Below, piece by piece: positions 31,548-40,705 of a stretch of DNA of 64,000 bases. The translations under genes were made by a program, and so were the position numbers. Below the pieces are notes generated by a model, which was not told the DNA's origin, did not search any database, and was given only the letters and a program-made list of their open reading frames with translations. The first letter of the stretch is position 1. Each line of letters starts with the position of its first letter. Origin of the DNA: Candidatus Blastococcus massiliensis AP3 (lineage in GTDB: Bacteria; Actinomycetota; Actinomycetes; Mycobacteriales; Geodermatophilaceae); the NCBI RefSeq assembly GCF_000582785.1, contig NZ_HG931173.1:557282-621281 (forward strand), written 5' to 3'.

Positions 31548-32840
31548 TCAAGCCTCGAACAGAGTCCTTCCCCACCAGTCGTCGGCATCGCGAGCTCCCG
31601 GCGGGCAGGCGAACACGGCGGAGGACCTGTGCTGGATGAACCGGTTGAGCGCATCCGCGGCAAGGTTTCGCTGCACCTGCACGAAGCCGGTATCCGGGTT
31701 GCGCTGGTAGGCAATGAAGAAGAGGCCGGCATCGAGACGGCCGGAATCGTCTGTGCCGTCCACGAAGCTGTACCCACGCCGCAACATGGCCGTTCCTGAA
31801 TTGGTGGGATGAGACAGGAATACATGCGAGTTATGCGGGATGGCCGGACCATCGCCCCTGACGGCGCCGAAGTCGGTCGGGTCGAATTCCTTTCGCTGAC
31901 CCAGCGGCGCGCCCGCGGTCTTCGTGCGTCCGATCACCGCCTCCTGGTGGGGTGCGGGCACCTGGTCCCAGTCCTCGATCAGCATGCGGATCCGACGGGT
32001 GACCAGATAGGAACCGCCGGCCAGCCAAGCGACGTCGTCCTCCCCCACCCATACGAACTGCTCGAGTGCGCTGCCGTTCTCGGCCTTGAGGTTGGCCGTG
32101 CCGTCCTTGAAGCCGAGGAGGTTGCGCGGCGTCGCCTGCGCCGTACTGGTGGATGACGTGCGGCCGAACCCGAGTTGGGTCCAGCGCACACGCACCACCC
32201 CGACGCCCAGGCGCACCAGGCTGCGCACGGCGTGCACCGCCACCTGGGGGTCGTTGGCGCACGCCTGGACGCACAGGTCCCCCCCGCTGATGGAGGGATC
32301 GAGCGCGTCGCCTGGGAACACTGGTAGCTCGACCAGGGATTTCGGGCGACGAGCCGCCAGTTCGAAGCGGTCGACTCCATCGCCCGTCATGAACAGCGTC
32401 GGTCCGAATCCGACGGTCAGCGTGAGGCCGGACGGCGGTAGTCCCTGCGCCTCACCACTGTCGTCCGGGCCGACGATCTCACCGGCGGTCAGTCGCCGGG
32501 CGGCCGCCGTCCACGACGCCAGCATTGCCACGAGCGCCTCACGGCTGTCGGTGACGACGTCGAACGCGACGAAGTGGAGCCGGTCCTGCGCCGGCGTCAC
32601 GATCCCCGCCTGGTGAGTACCCGTGAACTCGACCGGCGTGGGAGACTCCCGCGCTGTCGACGGCGACACGACGGGCGACGGCGGCCTCGCGGCGGTCGTG
32701 CGACCTACTACTCCCCCGACTGCCCCGGACGCCAGGACGCCCGCGGTCCCGAGCCCCGCCATGCCGAAGAGCTTTCGACGGGACAGGCCGCGCTCCTGCC
32801 TCTCCGCCGGTCGGTCCGCCGGCGGCGACTCGTCAGTCAC
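31548..32840 (-). CDS. DyP-type heme peroxidase with Tat signal (EfeB-like)
   Basis: About 430 residues from the GTG at 32840; a GTG at 32885 would add 15 residues but lies only 13 bases from the operator, whereas the chosen start is 58 bases away like other operator-start distances here. Twin-arginine signal SRRKLFGMAG, then DyP domain with GFKDGTAN (the GxxDG motif) and the proximal heme histidine in IPHNSHVFLSHP. Such enzymes reduce peroxides outside the cell; the EfeB subgroup works with iron uptake, but efeU/efeO are not here. Confidence 0.9.
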   Translation of the reverse strand: MTDESPPADRPAERQERGLSRRKLFGMAGLGTAGVLASGAVGGVVGRTTAARPPSPVVSPSTARESPTPVEFTGTHQAGIVTPAQDRLHFVAFDVVTDSREALVAMLASWTAAARRLTAGEIVGPDDSGEAQGLPPSGLTLTVGFGPTLFMTGDGVDRFELAARRPKSLVELPVFPGDALDPSISGGDLCVQACANDPQVAVHAVRSLVRLGVGVVRVRWTQLGFGRTSSTSTAQATPRNLLGFKDGTANLKAENGSALEQFVWVGEDDVAWLAGGSYLVTRRIRMLIEDWDQVPAPHQEAVIGRTKTAGAPLGQRKEFDPTDFGAVRGDGPAIPHNSHVFLSHPTNSGTAMLRRGYSFVDGTDDSGRLDAGLFFIAYQRNPDTGFVQVQRNLAADALNRFIQHRSSAVFACPPGARDADDWWGRTLFEA

Positions 32841-32897
32841 GACAGGATCCGCGGAGCTTCGCACGTTGAAAACTGAAGGGCGCACACCACGGCCAGG

Positions 32898-32913
32898 CTA
32901 CTATCCGACATAG
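32898..32913. promoter_or_regulatory. BlaI-type operator, site 10
   Basis: CTACTATCCGACATAG, matching CTACTA-N6-ATAG, upstream of the DyP peroxidase gene on the minus strand. Confidence 0.65.
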
Positions 32914-33118
32914 GAGTCTGGTCCGCTCGGCACCCAGACTTAAGGCGGGCTGATGATCGGGTCGGGCAACGCCGAGGCCAGTTTGGCAATCGCGACAATC
33001 CGCGACCGCGGATTCGTGCGGTGACCTGCGTTGCGGGCTGCGACACGCCGCGGCCCGCTCTCGGCCCAACCAGAGAGGAACGCCGGCAGCGAGCCGTGCC
33101 GGCGTGCCGCATCGACGG

Positions 33119-33134
33119 CTACTACCTTGACTAG
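33119..33134. promoter_or_regulatory. BlaI-type operator, site 11
   Basis: CTACTACCTTGACTAG, matching CTACTA-N6-CTAG, 107 bases before the NlpC/P60 gene start at 33241. Confidence 0.6.
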
Positions 33135-33240
33135 TCGTGACGTCTACGCACTCCAGGACGATGGGACCCACTTGTTCCGGCAACACTTGGGCCTACCTCG
33201 ACGCTGACCTGCGGACCGGTGCACGACAGCGGGAGACCTG

Positions 33241-33813
33241 ATGATGGATGGAATGTCGCAGGTGCAGTCACGCATCGCCGAGATTCAGGCGCAGCTCGCG
33301 CCACTGGGTGCGCGACCGCGCGCGACCGCGGCCGACTGGATGTCCGCTGCGACCGCTGCCGGTCTGGTGGACGCCTCACGGCCGCCGGCTGTGGCCACGA
33401 GTTCGCCTGCCGGCGCGACCGATGCGGCGCCGATGGTCGCCGGAACGGACCGCGAGTCCGCCATCACGGGAAAGGCGCTCCAGTATCTCGGAGTGCCCTA
33501 CCTATGGGGCGGCACCGACCCCTCGAAGGGTCTCGACTGCTCCGGATTCACACAGTTGGTCTACAAGAGTCAGGGCGTAGACCTCCCCCGCGTCTCCTCT
33601 CAGCAGGCGACCGCTGGACGAGCTGTCCCGTCGATGGCGGAGGCCCGCCCGGGGGATCTGCTGTTCTTCGACTACTCGCCCGAGAGGCCAGGTATCGACC
33701 ACGTGGGGATCTTCATGGGTGACGGCAAGATGATTGCCGCGCCACAACCCGGCGAGGTCGTCAAGATCCAGTCGGTGGGCGATCCCACCGTGATTCGCCG
33801 GGTGCTCTCGTAG
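33241..33813 (+). CDS. NlpC/P60 cysteine peptidase
   Basis: 190 residues from the ATG at 33241, with GGGAG upstream. The N-terminal 70 residues are Ala/Thr-rich with a short coiled segment (VQSRIAEIQAQLAPL). The NlpC/P60 domain (about 75-188) has catalytic Cys in GLDCSGFTQLVY and His in IDHVGIFMG. No classical signal peptide is visible, so export may need another route or the true start may differ. It would cut peptidoglycan stem peptides. Confidence 0.85.
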   Translation: MMDGMSQVQSRIAEIQAQLAPLGARPRATAADWMSAATAAGLVDASRPPAVATSSPAGATDAAPMVAGTDRESAITGKALQYLGVPYLWGGTDPSKGLDCSGFTQLVYKSQGVDLPRVSSQQATAGRAVPSMAEARPGDLLFFDYSPERPGIDHVGIFMGDGKMIAAPQPGEVVKIQSVGDPTVIRRVLS

Positions 33814-34266
33814 GCAGTCGCCTCGAGCGAGGAGACAGCTTCGTCGGACGGCGCTGACAGCAGGTCCCGCCTCTGCTCGCTGGCGCAAGTCTGCTCACCT
33901 CGCCGAGACGCTTCTGGTCGATGAAGACGGCCCACCGCTGCATCCCGCCACACCGACTGCGTGCACTTCGGCTCTGCGCTCCAGCGATCCCGCCCGCAAG
34001 TCGCATCGAACCGATGGACCGCATCGGTGCCGTCTGCGCGGCTCGCCGTCGGTAGCTGATGACCCGTCGCTCCTATCTACTAAAGCGCATCGTAATCTAT
34101 CGGCGGTCGGCACTCCCACCAGCGCTCGACCACGCCGTCGGCCACGGTCCGCATGGACCGCGGCGCGCGCAGGCAGCCTGCAAGAAGGAGCCGCAGTGAG
34201 TTGGTGCTCGAGCGTCCGGACGAGTTCAACGACCCCTCTTCAAGGCACGGGTACAGCGAGGACGGC
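33814..34266. other. Non-coding gap before resB
   Basis: No convincing gene in 453 bases. It contains the degenerate operator at 34080-34095. An in-frame upstream ATG for resB exists at 34153. Confidence 0.5.
34080..34095. promoter_or_regulatory. BlaI-type operator, degenerate site 12
   Basis: CTAAAGCGCATCGTAA; the reverse complement TTACGA-N6-TTAG differs from the motif only at the first base. It precedes resB. Confidence 0.45.
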
Positions 34267-35880
34267 ATGACCGACCTGCAGACCCAGCCCGACCGAGCAT
34301 CGGTCGCCGCCCATCAGAACTCGGTGCTGCGCCGACCTGGACGGTGGCTGGTGCGCCGCTGGCGGTGGTTGACCAGCATGCGGACGGCGGTGGTGCTGCT
34401 GTTCCTGCTGGCGCTGGCGGCTGTGCCCGGCTCGCTGTTCCCGCAGCGGTCGTTGACCCCCAGCGCGGTGGCCCGGTACTTCCGAGAAAATCCCGACCTG
34501 GCGCCTGTCCTCGACAGGTTGTGGATGTTCGACGTCTTCGCCAGCCCGTGGTTCTCGGCGATCTACCTCCTGCTCTTCATCTCGCTCATCGGCTGCCTGG
34601 TCCCGCGCTGCACCGAGCACCTGCGGGCCCTACGGGCCGAGCCGCCGCCCGTACCTCGGCATCTGCACCGGCTCCCGGTTCACACGGAGAACACGGTGTC
34701 ACTGCCCTCGGAGACGGTGGCTGAGCAGCTCGAGGCCGATCTGCGATCGGCGCGGTTCCGGGTGTCCCGACGCAGCATCCCCGGTGGTGTGGAGATATCG
34801 GCCGAGCGCGGTCGGGTGAAGGAAACCGGCAACCTCGTCTTTCACGTCTCGCTCTTGGCCCTGCTCGTCGCGCTGGCCGGCGGCAAGTTGTGGGGCTACG
34901 AAGGCAGCATCCTGGTTACCGAGGGAGACGGCTTCTGCAACTCCTTCCAGCAGTACGACCGGTATGTCGCAGGGCCGTTGGTGGATCCGGACGGCCTGAC
35001 GCCGCTCTGCTTCGACCTGGAGGATTTCCGCGCCACGTACGAGCCGAACGGCACGCCGGCCTCCTTCACCGCCGACATCGGGGTGCAGGCAGAGCCGGGA
35101 GCGGCCACGGAGCAGACGACGATCGGGGTCAACGACCCGTTCCGCTCCGACGGGGACCGTCTGTACGTGACGGGGCACGGCTTCACACCCCTTTTCACAG
35201 TGACGCTGCCGGGCGGTCAGGTCTTCGAGCAGCTGTCGGCACCGTTCCTGCCCCGGGACAGCACGACGTTCGCCAGCGAGGGGGTCGTGAAGTTGCCGGA
35301 TCTCGGTGACGGCTCCGGTGACGGGTTCGCCCTCGAGGGCTTCTTCGCTCCGACCGGCCTGATCCAGGGCGGCGTCCTGACCTCGGTGGATGCGCGGCCG
35401 CTCAACCCGCAGGTCGCCATCGTCGGCTATCGCGGCTACCTGGGGCTGGACAGCGGTGCGCCACAGTCGGTCTTCACGCTGGACCAACGACAGATCGACG
35501 TCGGTGCGCTGAACCAGATCGGGGAGGCGAACTTGGACATCGGCGAGAGCGCAGAGTTCGAAGACGGCACCGTCGTCCGCTTCGACGGGTTCCGTGAGTT
35601 CGCGGCCCTGCAGGTGTCGCACGATCCGGGGCAGGTCGCTGTCCTCATCAGCGCCATCACCATGCTGCTCGGACTTCTGGTCACACTGCTGGTGCGCCGG
35701 GAGCGGGTCTTCGCTCGAATTGCCAGCTCGCAGGTGTCGAGCTCTGTCGACGACCGGTCGACGACGGTGTCGATGGCGGGACTCGCACTGGGTGGGAACG
35801 GTGACATCCGCGAACGACTCCACGGACTCACCAGCAGCCTGCTCGGTGACAGCCAGCCGGGACAACACCACGGCCGTTGA
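34267..35880 (+). CDS. resB: ResB cytochrome c maturation protein
   Basis: 537 residues from the ATG at 34267 (GAGG about 8 bases upstream); an ATG at 34153 in frame would lie 57 bases from the operator and is an alternative. Membrane helices near residues 38-60, 100-122 and 190-215, then a large outer domain (about 215-470) and a last helix (about 475-495). N-terminal TSMRTAVVLLFLLALAAVPGSLFPQR is typical of ResB/Ccs1. It pairs with ResC (14056) to ligate heme to apocytochrome c. Confidence 0.93.
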   Translation: MTDLQTQPDRASVAAHQNSVLRRPGRWLVRRWRWLTSMRTAVVLLFLLALAAVPGSLFPQRSLTPSAVARYFRENPDLAPVLDRLWMFDVFASPWFSAIYLLLFISLIGCLVPRCTEHLRALRAEPPPVPRHLHRLPVHTENTVSLPSETVAEQLEADLRSARFRVSRRSIPGGVEISAERGRVKETGNLVFHVSLLALLVALAGGKLWGYEGSILVTEGDGFCNSFQQYDRYVAGPLVDPDGLTPLCFDLEDFRATYEPNGTPASFTADIGVQAEPGAATEQTTIGVNDPFRSDGDRLYVTGHGFTPLFTVTLPGGQVFEQLSAPFLPRDSTTFASEGVVKLPDLGDGSGDGFALEGFFAPTGLIQGGVLTSVDARPLNPQVAIVGYRGYLGLDSGAPQSVFTLDQRQIDVGALNQIGEANLDIGESAEFEDGTVVRFDGFREFAALQVSHDPGQVAVLISAITMLLGLLVTLLVRRERVFARIASSQVSSSVDDRSTTVSMAGLALGGNGDIRERLHGLTSSLLGDSQPGQHHGR

Positions 35881-36007
35881 ACCGCGAGGCCGTCCGCCCT
35901 CCCATCCCGCGCCTTAGCAGCAGAAGCGGGACTCCGGGCTCACGGAGGTCGTCCACCGGAGGCGTCGTGAGCACGCCACTGACGTCGTCGTCTGTGCCGG
36001 GACGCCA

Positions 36008-36166
36008 TCAGCCGCCCACCGTCACGTCGTTGAACGGAAGGCGCGGCTCCATCCACGGGAAGACGACGAACAGCAGCAGCGCGCAGACCACAAGCACCAA
36101 GGCCAGCGCGGTCACCGCCCTGGTCGCCGTGCCACCGGGCAGGTGACGCCACATCCAGAGGTACAT
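36008..36166 (-). CDS. Small sortase-associated membrane protein
   Basis: 52 residues starting MYLWMWRHLPGG at 36166, 10 bases after the sortase stop, with GAGAGG as ribosome site. One membrane helix (about residues 20-40) ends in VVFPWMEPRLPFNDVTV. Tiny proteins with this WRHLPG...FPWxEP pattern are, to my knowledge, regular neighbours of class E sortases in actinobacteria. Function unknown; perhaps a sortase partner. Confidence 0.8.
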   Translation of the reverse strand: MYLWMWRHLPGGTATRAVTALALVLVVCALLLFVVFPWMEPRLPFNDVTVGG

Positions 36167-36176
36167 GCGGGTCCTC

Positions 36177-36929
36177 TCAGCTCTCGCGCAGGGCCGGCGG
36201 GCCGTCGGGCATCTCGGTCTTGGTCAGGCCGTCGCCCTCCAGCCCGGCGTGGATGATCAGCCGCTGCCGCGCGGAGTACTTCGGATGGCACGTGGTCAGC
36301 GTCAGATATGCCCCGCTCGGTGGACCGTCCTCGGCTCCATTGGGCGTCGGCGAGATCACTTCGATGTCGGACGGACGGACGATCTGTTGGCCGGGAATCC
36401 CGCTCGGGTCGGTGGTGAAGTCGCCCGTCACAGGGTCCCCGAGTACCCGATAGACGAACCAGCGGTCGGCCGTCTCGATGACGATGGGGTCACCCGGACG
36501 CAGCCGGTCAAGATCCAGGAACGGCGACCCTTGGCCGACCCGGTGACCCGCGAGCGCCACGTTGCCCTGCTCGCCCGGCAACGCCGTCCCCTCGTAGTGG
36601 CCCGGCCCCTGCGCCAGCTGCTCCTCGGCGGTGCCCTCGAGCACGACCTGCTCGTAGTCAGCACCCAGCCTTGGGATGTGCAGAACGGCGAACGCGTCGC
36701 CCAGGATGCTGACGCGCGGCGCCGGACGGGCTTCTGCCTCCGCCGTCCATCCCTGACGCAGATCCCTCTTCAGCTGGTCCTGCCTGCGGTCAGTGAGCAC
36801 GTCGGTCACGAACAGCTCGTAGACGACGAATAGAAGCACCACGAGGCCCCCGGTCACCAGGACCTCTCCGATCGAACGGGCAACGGTGCGCCATCGAGAC
36901 TGAGCGCTAGTGGATTGCGTGCCGTGCAC
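36177..36929 (-). CDS. srtE: Class E-type sortase
   Basis: 250 residues from the GTG at 36929 with TAGGAG about 7 bases upstream. N-terminal membrane anchor (about residues 20-43), then the sortase beta-barrel with catalytic His in NVALAGHRV, Cys in LTLTTCHP and Arg in YSARQRLI (TC-x8-R spacing). It would attach proteins to the wall. I found no clear LPxTG or LAxTG substrate in the window. A BlaI-type operator lies 145 bases upstream. Confidence 0.92.
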   Translation of the reverse strand: MHGTQSTSAQSRWRTVARSIGEVLVTGGLVVLLFVVYELFVTDVLTDRRQDQLKRDLRQGWTAEAEARPAPRVSILGDAFAVLHIPRLGADYEQVVLEGTAEEQLAQGPGHYEGTALPGEQGNVALAGHRVGQGSPFLDLDRLRPGDPIVIETADRWFVYRVLGDPVTGDFTTDPSGIPGQQIVRPSDIEVISPTPNGAEDGPPSGAYLTLTTCHPKYSARQRLIIHAGLEGDGLTKTEMPDGPPALRES

Positions 36930-37333
36930 TCAGTGCTCCTAGGTCGGATGCCATGTAATCGAATCGCGTTGTGAGGCTGCTGGAACGACGAGGCGGGATG
37001 CCCAAGACGTAGAAGAACGAGCCGCTTGTCCGCGTACCTGGCGGCCCGCCGACATCCCCCTGCACAACATCCACTACGACGGATAGTAGTAGCCGAGCTG
37101 TTCAACGCGTTGGATCTCGATGCCCCGGGCGGGAGCGCGTCGTCGCGGCGTGGTCCCCCGACGATCCTGCGAGACGCGATCCCGTCCCCGGACACCACGC
37201 CGTCGGGATCTCTGTCGCCGCCCACCACACACCCATCGCACCGCCGGCCGGTCGCCTCACACGGCGGGGCACCGTTGCCGCTCCGCCTGCAACGCCGGCG
37301 TCACCGGAATCACGCTGCCGCCGACCGCCCTGG
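36930..37333. other. Non-coding gap at right border of cargo
   Basis: 404 bases without a convincing gene between the sortase and the LysM-SARP gene. It contains operator site 13 and forms the right border between BlaI-type cargo and Tad-like genes. Confidence 0.5.
37074..37089. promoter_or_regulatory. BlaI-type operator, site 13
   Basis: CTACGACGGATAGTAG; CTAC/GTAG arms are a perfect dyad and the reverse complement reads CTACTA-N6-GTAG. It is 145 bases upstream of the sortase and is the right-most copy seen. Confidence 0.65.
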
Positions 37334-40300
37334 TCAGCTGGCTCGGTTGGTCCACCGACGGCGGAAGAGGATCTCAGCGGTTCTGGGTGGAAGATCTTCT
37401 TCGACCTCGGCGTCGTGGTTGGCCAGGATGCGAGCGACGTATGCATCGGCTTCGGCCCGGTTGTCCAGGGCATCGCAGGCGGCGACCAGGTCGAGCAGCG
37501 GCACGTCCTCGTAACTGCCGGCTCTCAAGGCCACCTTGGCGGCGGCCGCAGCGAGCTCGGGCTCGCCGGCGGCAAGGTGGTGCGTCGCGACGGTGTGCGC
37601 CACGTCAACGATCATGGCGGCGTACTCGTGGTCCAGCCGGGAGTTTTCCTCGACCAGCCAGCTGTAGCCGCCGGGCGCACCCTGCCGCGACGTGGGCAGG
37701 TCGAACGGCTGCCCGGTGACCATGTCGAGAGCGGCCTGTAGGTCTGCTATCCCGTCGACACCGCGGGCCAGCCCGCGGACTCGCAGTCGACGGAACAGCT
37801 CGGCGTCGATGAGGACATCGTCGATGCGGTAGCGGCCAACTCCGCCTGCGGTGACCCCTGACGGGAGGTAGTCCGCGCCGGTCACGGGGTTGGTGCCCAG
37901 CCATGCGCGCACGATCGAGATCGACTGCCGCACCTTGGTCTTGCCGACGACATCGGGCTCGTTCGGCCAGATCGCGGTGGCGTAGCGCTCGCTGGTCACG
38001 CTGCCGGGCCGGGTGGCCAGGTAGGCGATGATCTCGGTGTAGAACTGCCGCCGCGGGTTGCGCTCGGGCAGCGTGCCCTGCGCCCGCACTTCGACCGGTC
38101 CGAGCAGGGTCAACTTCGGCCGTGGACACGACGGGTCAGCCCAGTCGGCGAGGTCGGCGTCCAGGGCGGGATCGGCAGCCTCGACCTCGTGGCGGATGCC
38201 CACGTCGGTAGCGGGAGCCAGTGCCTGCAGATCCTGCTCGGTGGTCGCGGCGCGGTCCAGATAGGTCTGCTCGGACAGCGGTAACACCGAGTTGGTCATC
38301 CACGGCGAGGTGTCTGCCAGGCCGGACACCGGGCCGACGTCCGCTCCGGCCGTACCCGACGGCTGCAGCCGCGCGGCGCGGGACAGGTCGACTCGAAGGC
38401 CACCGCAGGCGTCGGCGTGCTCGTCCCAAGGCTTGTCCCCGTGGGCCGGTGGCATCGGCCGGTCGTCGGTGACGGCCGCCAGCGCGAGCACCTCGGCCAG
38501 CTGCGCGGCCTCGTCGGCCGGGATCTGCTGCGCAATCACCTCTAGGCCCAGCGCCGGGATGCGGAGTATCCCGGCCACATCGATCGTCAGCTGCCATCGG
38601 GCGGCGTCCCCGAGGGCCGGGTCGTCGATGAGCACCAACGCTACCGCGCCGCGGCCGCGCTGCTGCTGGATCGCAGCCATCAGTCGTTCCAGCCCGGCGT
38701 CGTCCTTGGCCACGTCCGGGGCGATGAGCAGCACGTGGGGCGCCCACGCATCGCCGGCCACATCACGCAACCGGCCCGACAGCACGTCGACGTCGGCGAC
38801 ATGCATGGCGTCGGTGACCGACTCGAGCTGGCCGCCGAGCACCGCGATCGCCTTCTCGACGTCGTCGGTGTAGGTCAGCCGCTCGGGATTGATCTGGGCC
38901 AACTCCTGGCCGAAGCCGACCAGGGTCACCTGCAGCATCTCCGACCACGTGTTGTGCGCCAGCTCGGCAGCGAGGAACCGGGCCAGGTTGAGGCAGCGTT
39001 CGACGTCCCCGGACAGGGACAGGGTTGCGACCCGTTCCAGGTCGACCAGCCAGCGCTCGCCCTCAGCCGTGTAGCCCACCGACGCGAGCATGGGGAACGG
39101 TGCAAAGAAGTAGGCCCGCTGCTGCTCGTCGTAGGTCAGCGGGTCGTCGCGCCGGATCGACCAGCGCGTGCCAACCGGGTCCACCGTCCACGGCTCCGGG
39201 GCCTCCAAGGCCGGCTCGGTGAGTACCAGAGTCAGGACGTCGTCGGTCATGCAGACCGCCACCACGTCGGGCAGGCGAGCACCGTCGACCCTCGCCAATG
39301 CCTGCACCAGGGCCCGCAGCGTCTGGTCCAGCCAGGTGACGTCCGCACTGCCGACACTGCCGGCCACCTGCAGTGCTCGTTCGACGTGCAGCAGCTCTGG
39401 TGGTGTGCTGCCGATCGTGCGGCCGGGACGTCGCTGCCGGAACTGACTGCGGCGGTAGCGCAGCAGCGCGGTCAACGAGGCCCCGGCCAGCAGCAGCCCC
39501 CCACCGGCAGCGAAGGCGATCGTCGGCAGTTCCGAGGTGCTCCCCGTCGGGGTCTCGTGAGGCTTCGCGGACGACGGCTCGACGCTGTTCGGGGCAGCCG
39601 TGGGAGACGAGGTGGGGGCGTTGGTCGCCGGACCCGGCGCGGGCGGAGGCGGCGCATCGGTGCCCGGCGGGGTCGGGTCAGCGGCAGGCGCGGTGCTCGG
39701 GGCTGGCGCCGATGGCGGTGCCGGCTCGCTCGTGGGCGGTGCCGACTCGTCTGGAGGCTGCCCGGGTGCGCCGGGCGCGGGCGTCGCGGGACTGGTTGCG
39801 TCCGGGATGCTCAGCGTCCACCCCGGTCGGATCAGCGACGGGTCGGTGAAGGTGGCGCCTCCGGGTTGGGTGCGTCCGCGGTTGAGCTCCCAGGCTTGGT
39901 GCCAACTGTGCCCATTGCCGGTGATCTCCTCGGTGAGGTCCCACAGGGTGTCACCGGATTCCACCGTGACGTCCTCTACAGTCATCGCGGTGGTCGGGGC
40001 TGAGCCAATCGGCGGCAGGCCGACCGCGTCGGGCGGCAGGACCAGCACCGTGCCCGTGAAGATTTCGTTGTCCGGACCGACTGCGGTCGGGTTGAGCCTG
40101 GCGATCTCCGGATACCGCAACGGGTCCCCGAGATGCCGCTCGGCCAATGCCCACAGGGTGTCCCGGCGCTGCACCTGGTAGGTCGCGGTCTCAGCCGGGG
40201 GCGCTTGCTCGTCCGGCATCGAGTACGTGACCGGCGCCTGCTCCGTGAAGAGCGGGCTGGCGTACTCCACCGAGGGCGGGACGGCGGTGGATGTGGCCGC

Positions 40301-40705
40301 GACCGGCAGTGGCGGCGCCGTGGTGATGGATGCGGGACCGCCGGCGGCCAGTGGAGCGACAGTAAAGCCGACCGCGACGGCGGCGACCAGGGCGGCGGCC
40401 GGCCGCTGGAAGATCCCGAGCCCGGGCAGCGCCCGAACCGGCCGCGCGCGGGCGAACGCCACGACCTCCGCCACTGTCGCGACGGTGAACAGTGCCCAGC
40501 ACACCCACACGCCGGCCGCGAGGACGAGTCCGACGAGCTGCCCGTCGTCGCGAGACGTCAAGAGGGCGCCGATCTCGTCCAGCGACGGCAGGCTGTCCGG
40601 AACCAAGTGCAGCACCGCCATCAGCACAGGTACGCCGACGACGACGGCGAGCAGCGCCACGAGGGCACCCACGGCCTTGAGCAGGCGGGCGGCGTGGCCC
40701 GTCAC
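37334..40705 (-). CDS. Membrane protein with two LysM domains and a SARP-type C-terminus
   Basis: 1123 residues. Helices at about 8-35, 57-85 and 103-122 place what follows outside; LysM domains at about 175-225 (YQVQRRDTLWALAERHLGD) and 246-300 (VESGDTLWDLTEEITG) would bind wall glycan; a Pro-rich linker to 393 leads to a fourth helix (about 394-415). The rest is then cytoplasmic, ending with an OmpR-like winged helix (about 860-955, LTLLGPVEVRAQG, TKVRQSISIVRAWLG) and a BTAD helical domain (about 965-1110), the SARP regulator layout. The ATG overlaps the stop of the TadG-like gene. It may sense the wall and regulate, or act as a scaffold. Confidence 0.8.
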   Translation of the reverse strand: MTGHAARLLKAVGALVALLAVVVGVPVLMAVLHLVPDSLPSLDEIGALLTSRDDGQLVGLVLAAGVWVCWALFTVATVAEVVAFARARPVRALPGLGIFQRPAAALVAAVAVGFTVAPLAAGGPASITTAPPLPVAATSTAVPPSVEYASPLFTEQAPVTYSMPDEQAPPAETATYQVQRRDTLWALAERHLGDPLRYPEIARLNPTAVGPDNEIFTGTVLVLPPDAVGLPPIGSAPTTAMTVEDVTVESGDTLWDLTEEITGNGHSWHQAWELNRGRTQPGGATFTDPSLIRPGWTLSIPDATSPATPAPGAPGQPPDESAPPTSEPAPPSAPAPSTAPAADPTPPGTDAPPPPAPGPATNAPTSSPTAAPNSVEPSSAKPHETPTGSTSELPTIAFAAGGGLLLAGASLTALLRYRRSQFRQRRPGRTIGSTPPELLHVERALQVAGSVGSADVTWLDQTLRALVQALARVDGARLPDVVAVCMTDDVLTLVLTEPALEAPEPWTVDPVGTRWSIRRDDPLTYDEQQRAYFFAPFPMLASVGYTAEGERWLVDLERVATLSLSGDVERCLNLARFLAAELAHNTWSEMLQVTLVGFGQELAQINPERLTYTDDVEKAIAVLGGQLESVTDAMHVADVDVLSGRLRDVAGDAWAPHVLLIAPDVAKDDAGLERLMAAIQQQRGRGAVALVLIDDPALGDAARWQLTIDVAGILRIPALGLEVIAQQIPADEAAQLAEVLALAAVTDDRPMPPAHGDKPWDEHADACGGLRVDLSRAARLQPSGTAGADVGPVSGLADTSPWMTNSVLPLSEQTYLDRAATTEQDLQALAPATDVGIRHEVEAADPALDADLADWADPSCPRPKLTLLGPVEVRAQGTLPERNPRRQFYTEIIAYLATRPGSVTSERYATAIWPNEPDVVGKTKVRQSISIVRAWLGTNPVTGADYLPSGVTAGGVGRYRIDDVLIDAELFRRLRVRGLARGVDGIADLQAALDMVTGQPFDLPTSRQGAPGGYSWLVEENSRLDHEYAAMIVDVAHTVATHHLAAGEPELAAAAAKVALRAGSYEDVPLLDLVAACDALDNRAEADAYVARILANHDAEVEEDLPPRTAEILFRRRWTNRAS

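Noticed and set aside
36930-37073. 43-codon frame upstream of the sortase (minus strand)
   Set aside because: No ribosome site or recognisable pattern; it would merely fill the leader after operator 13.
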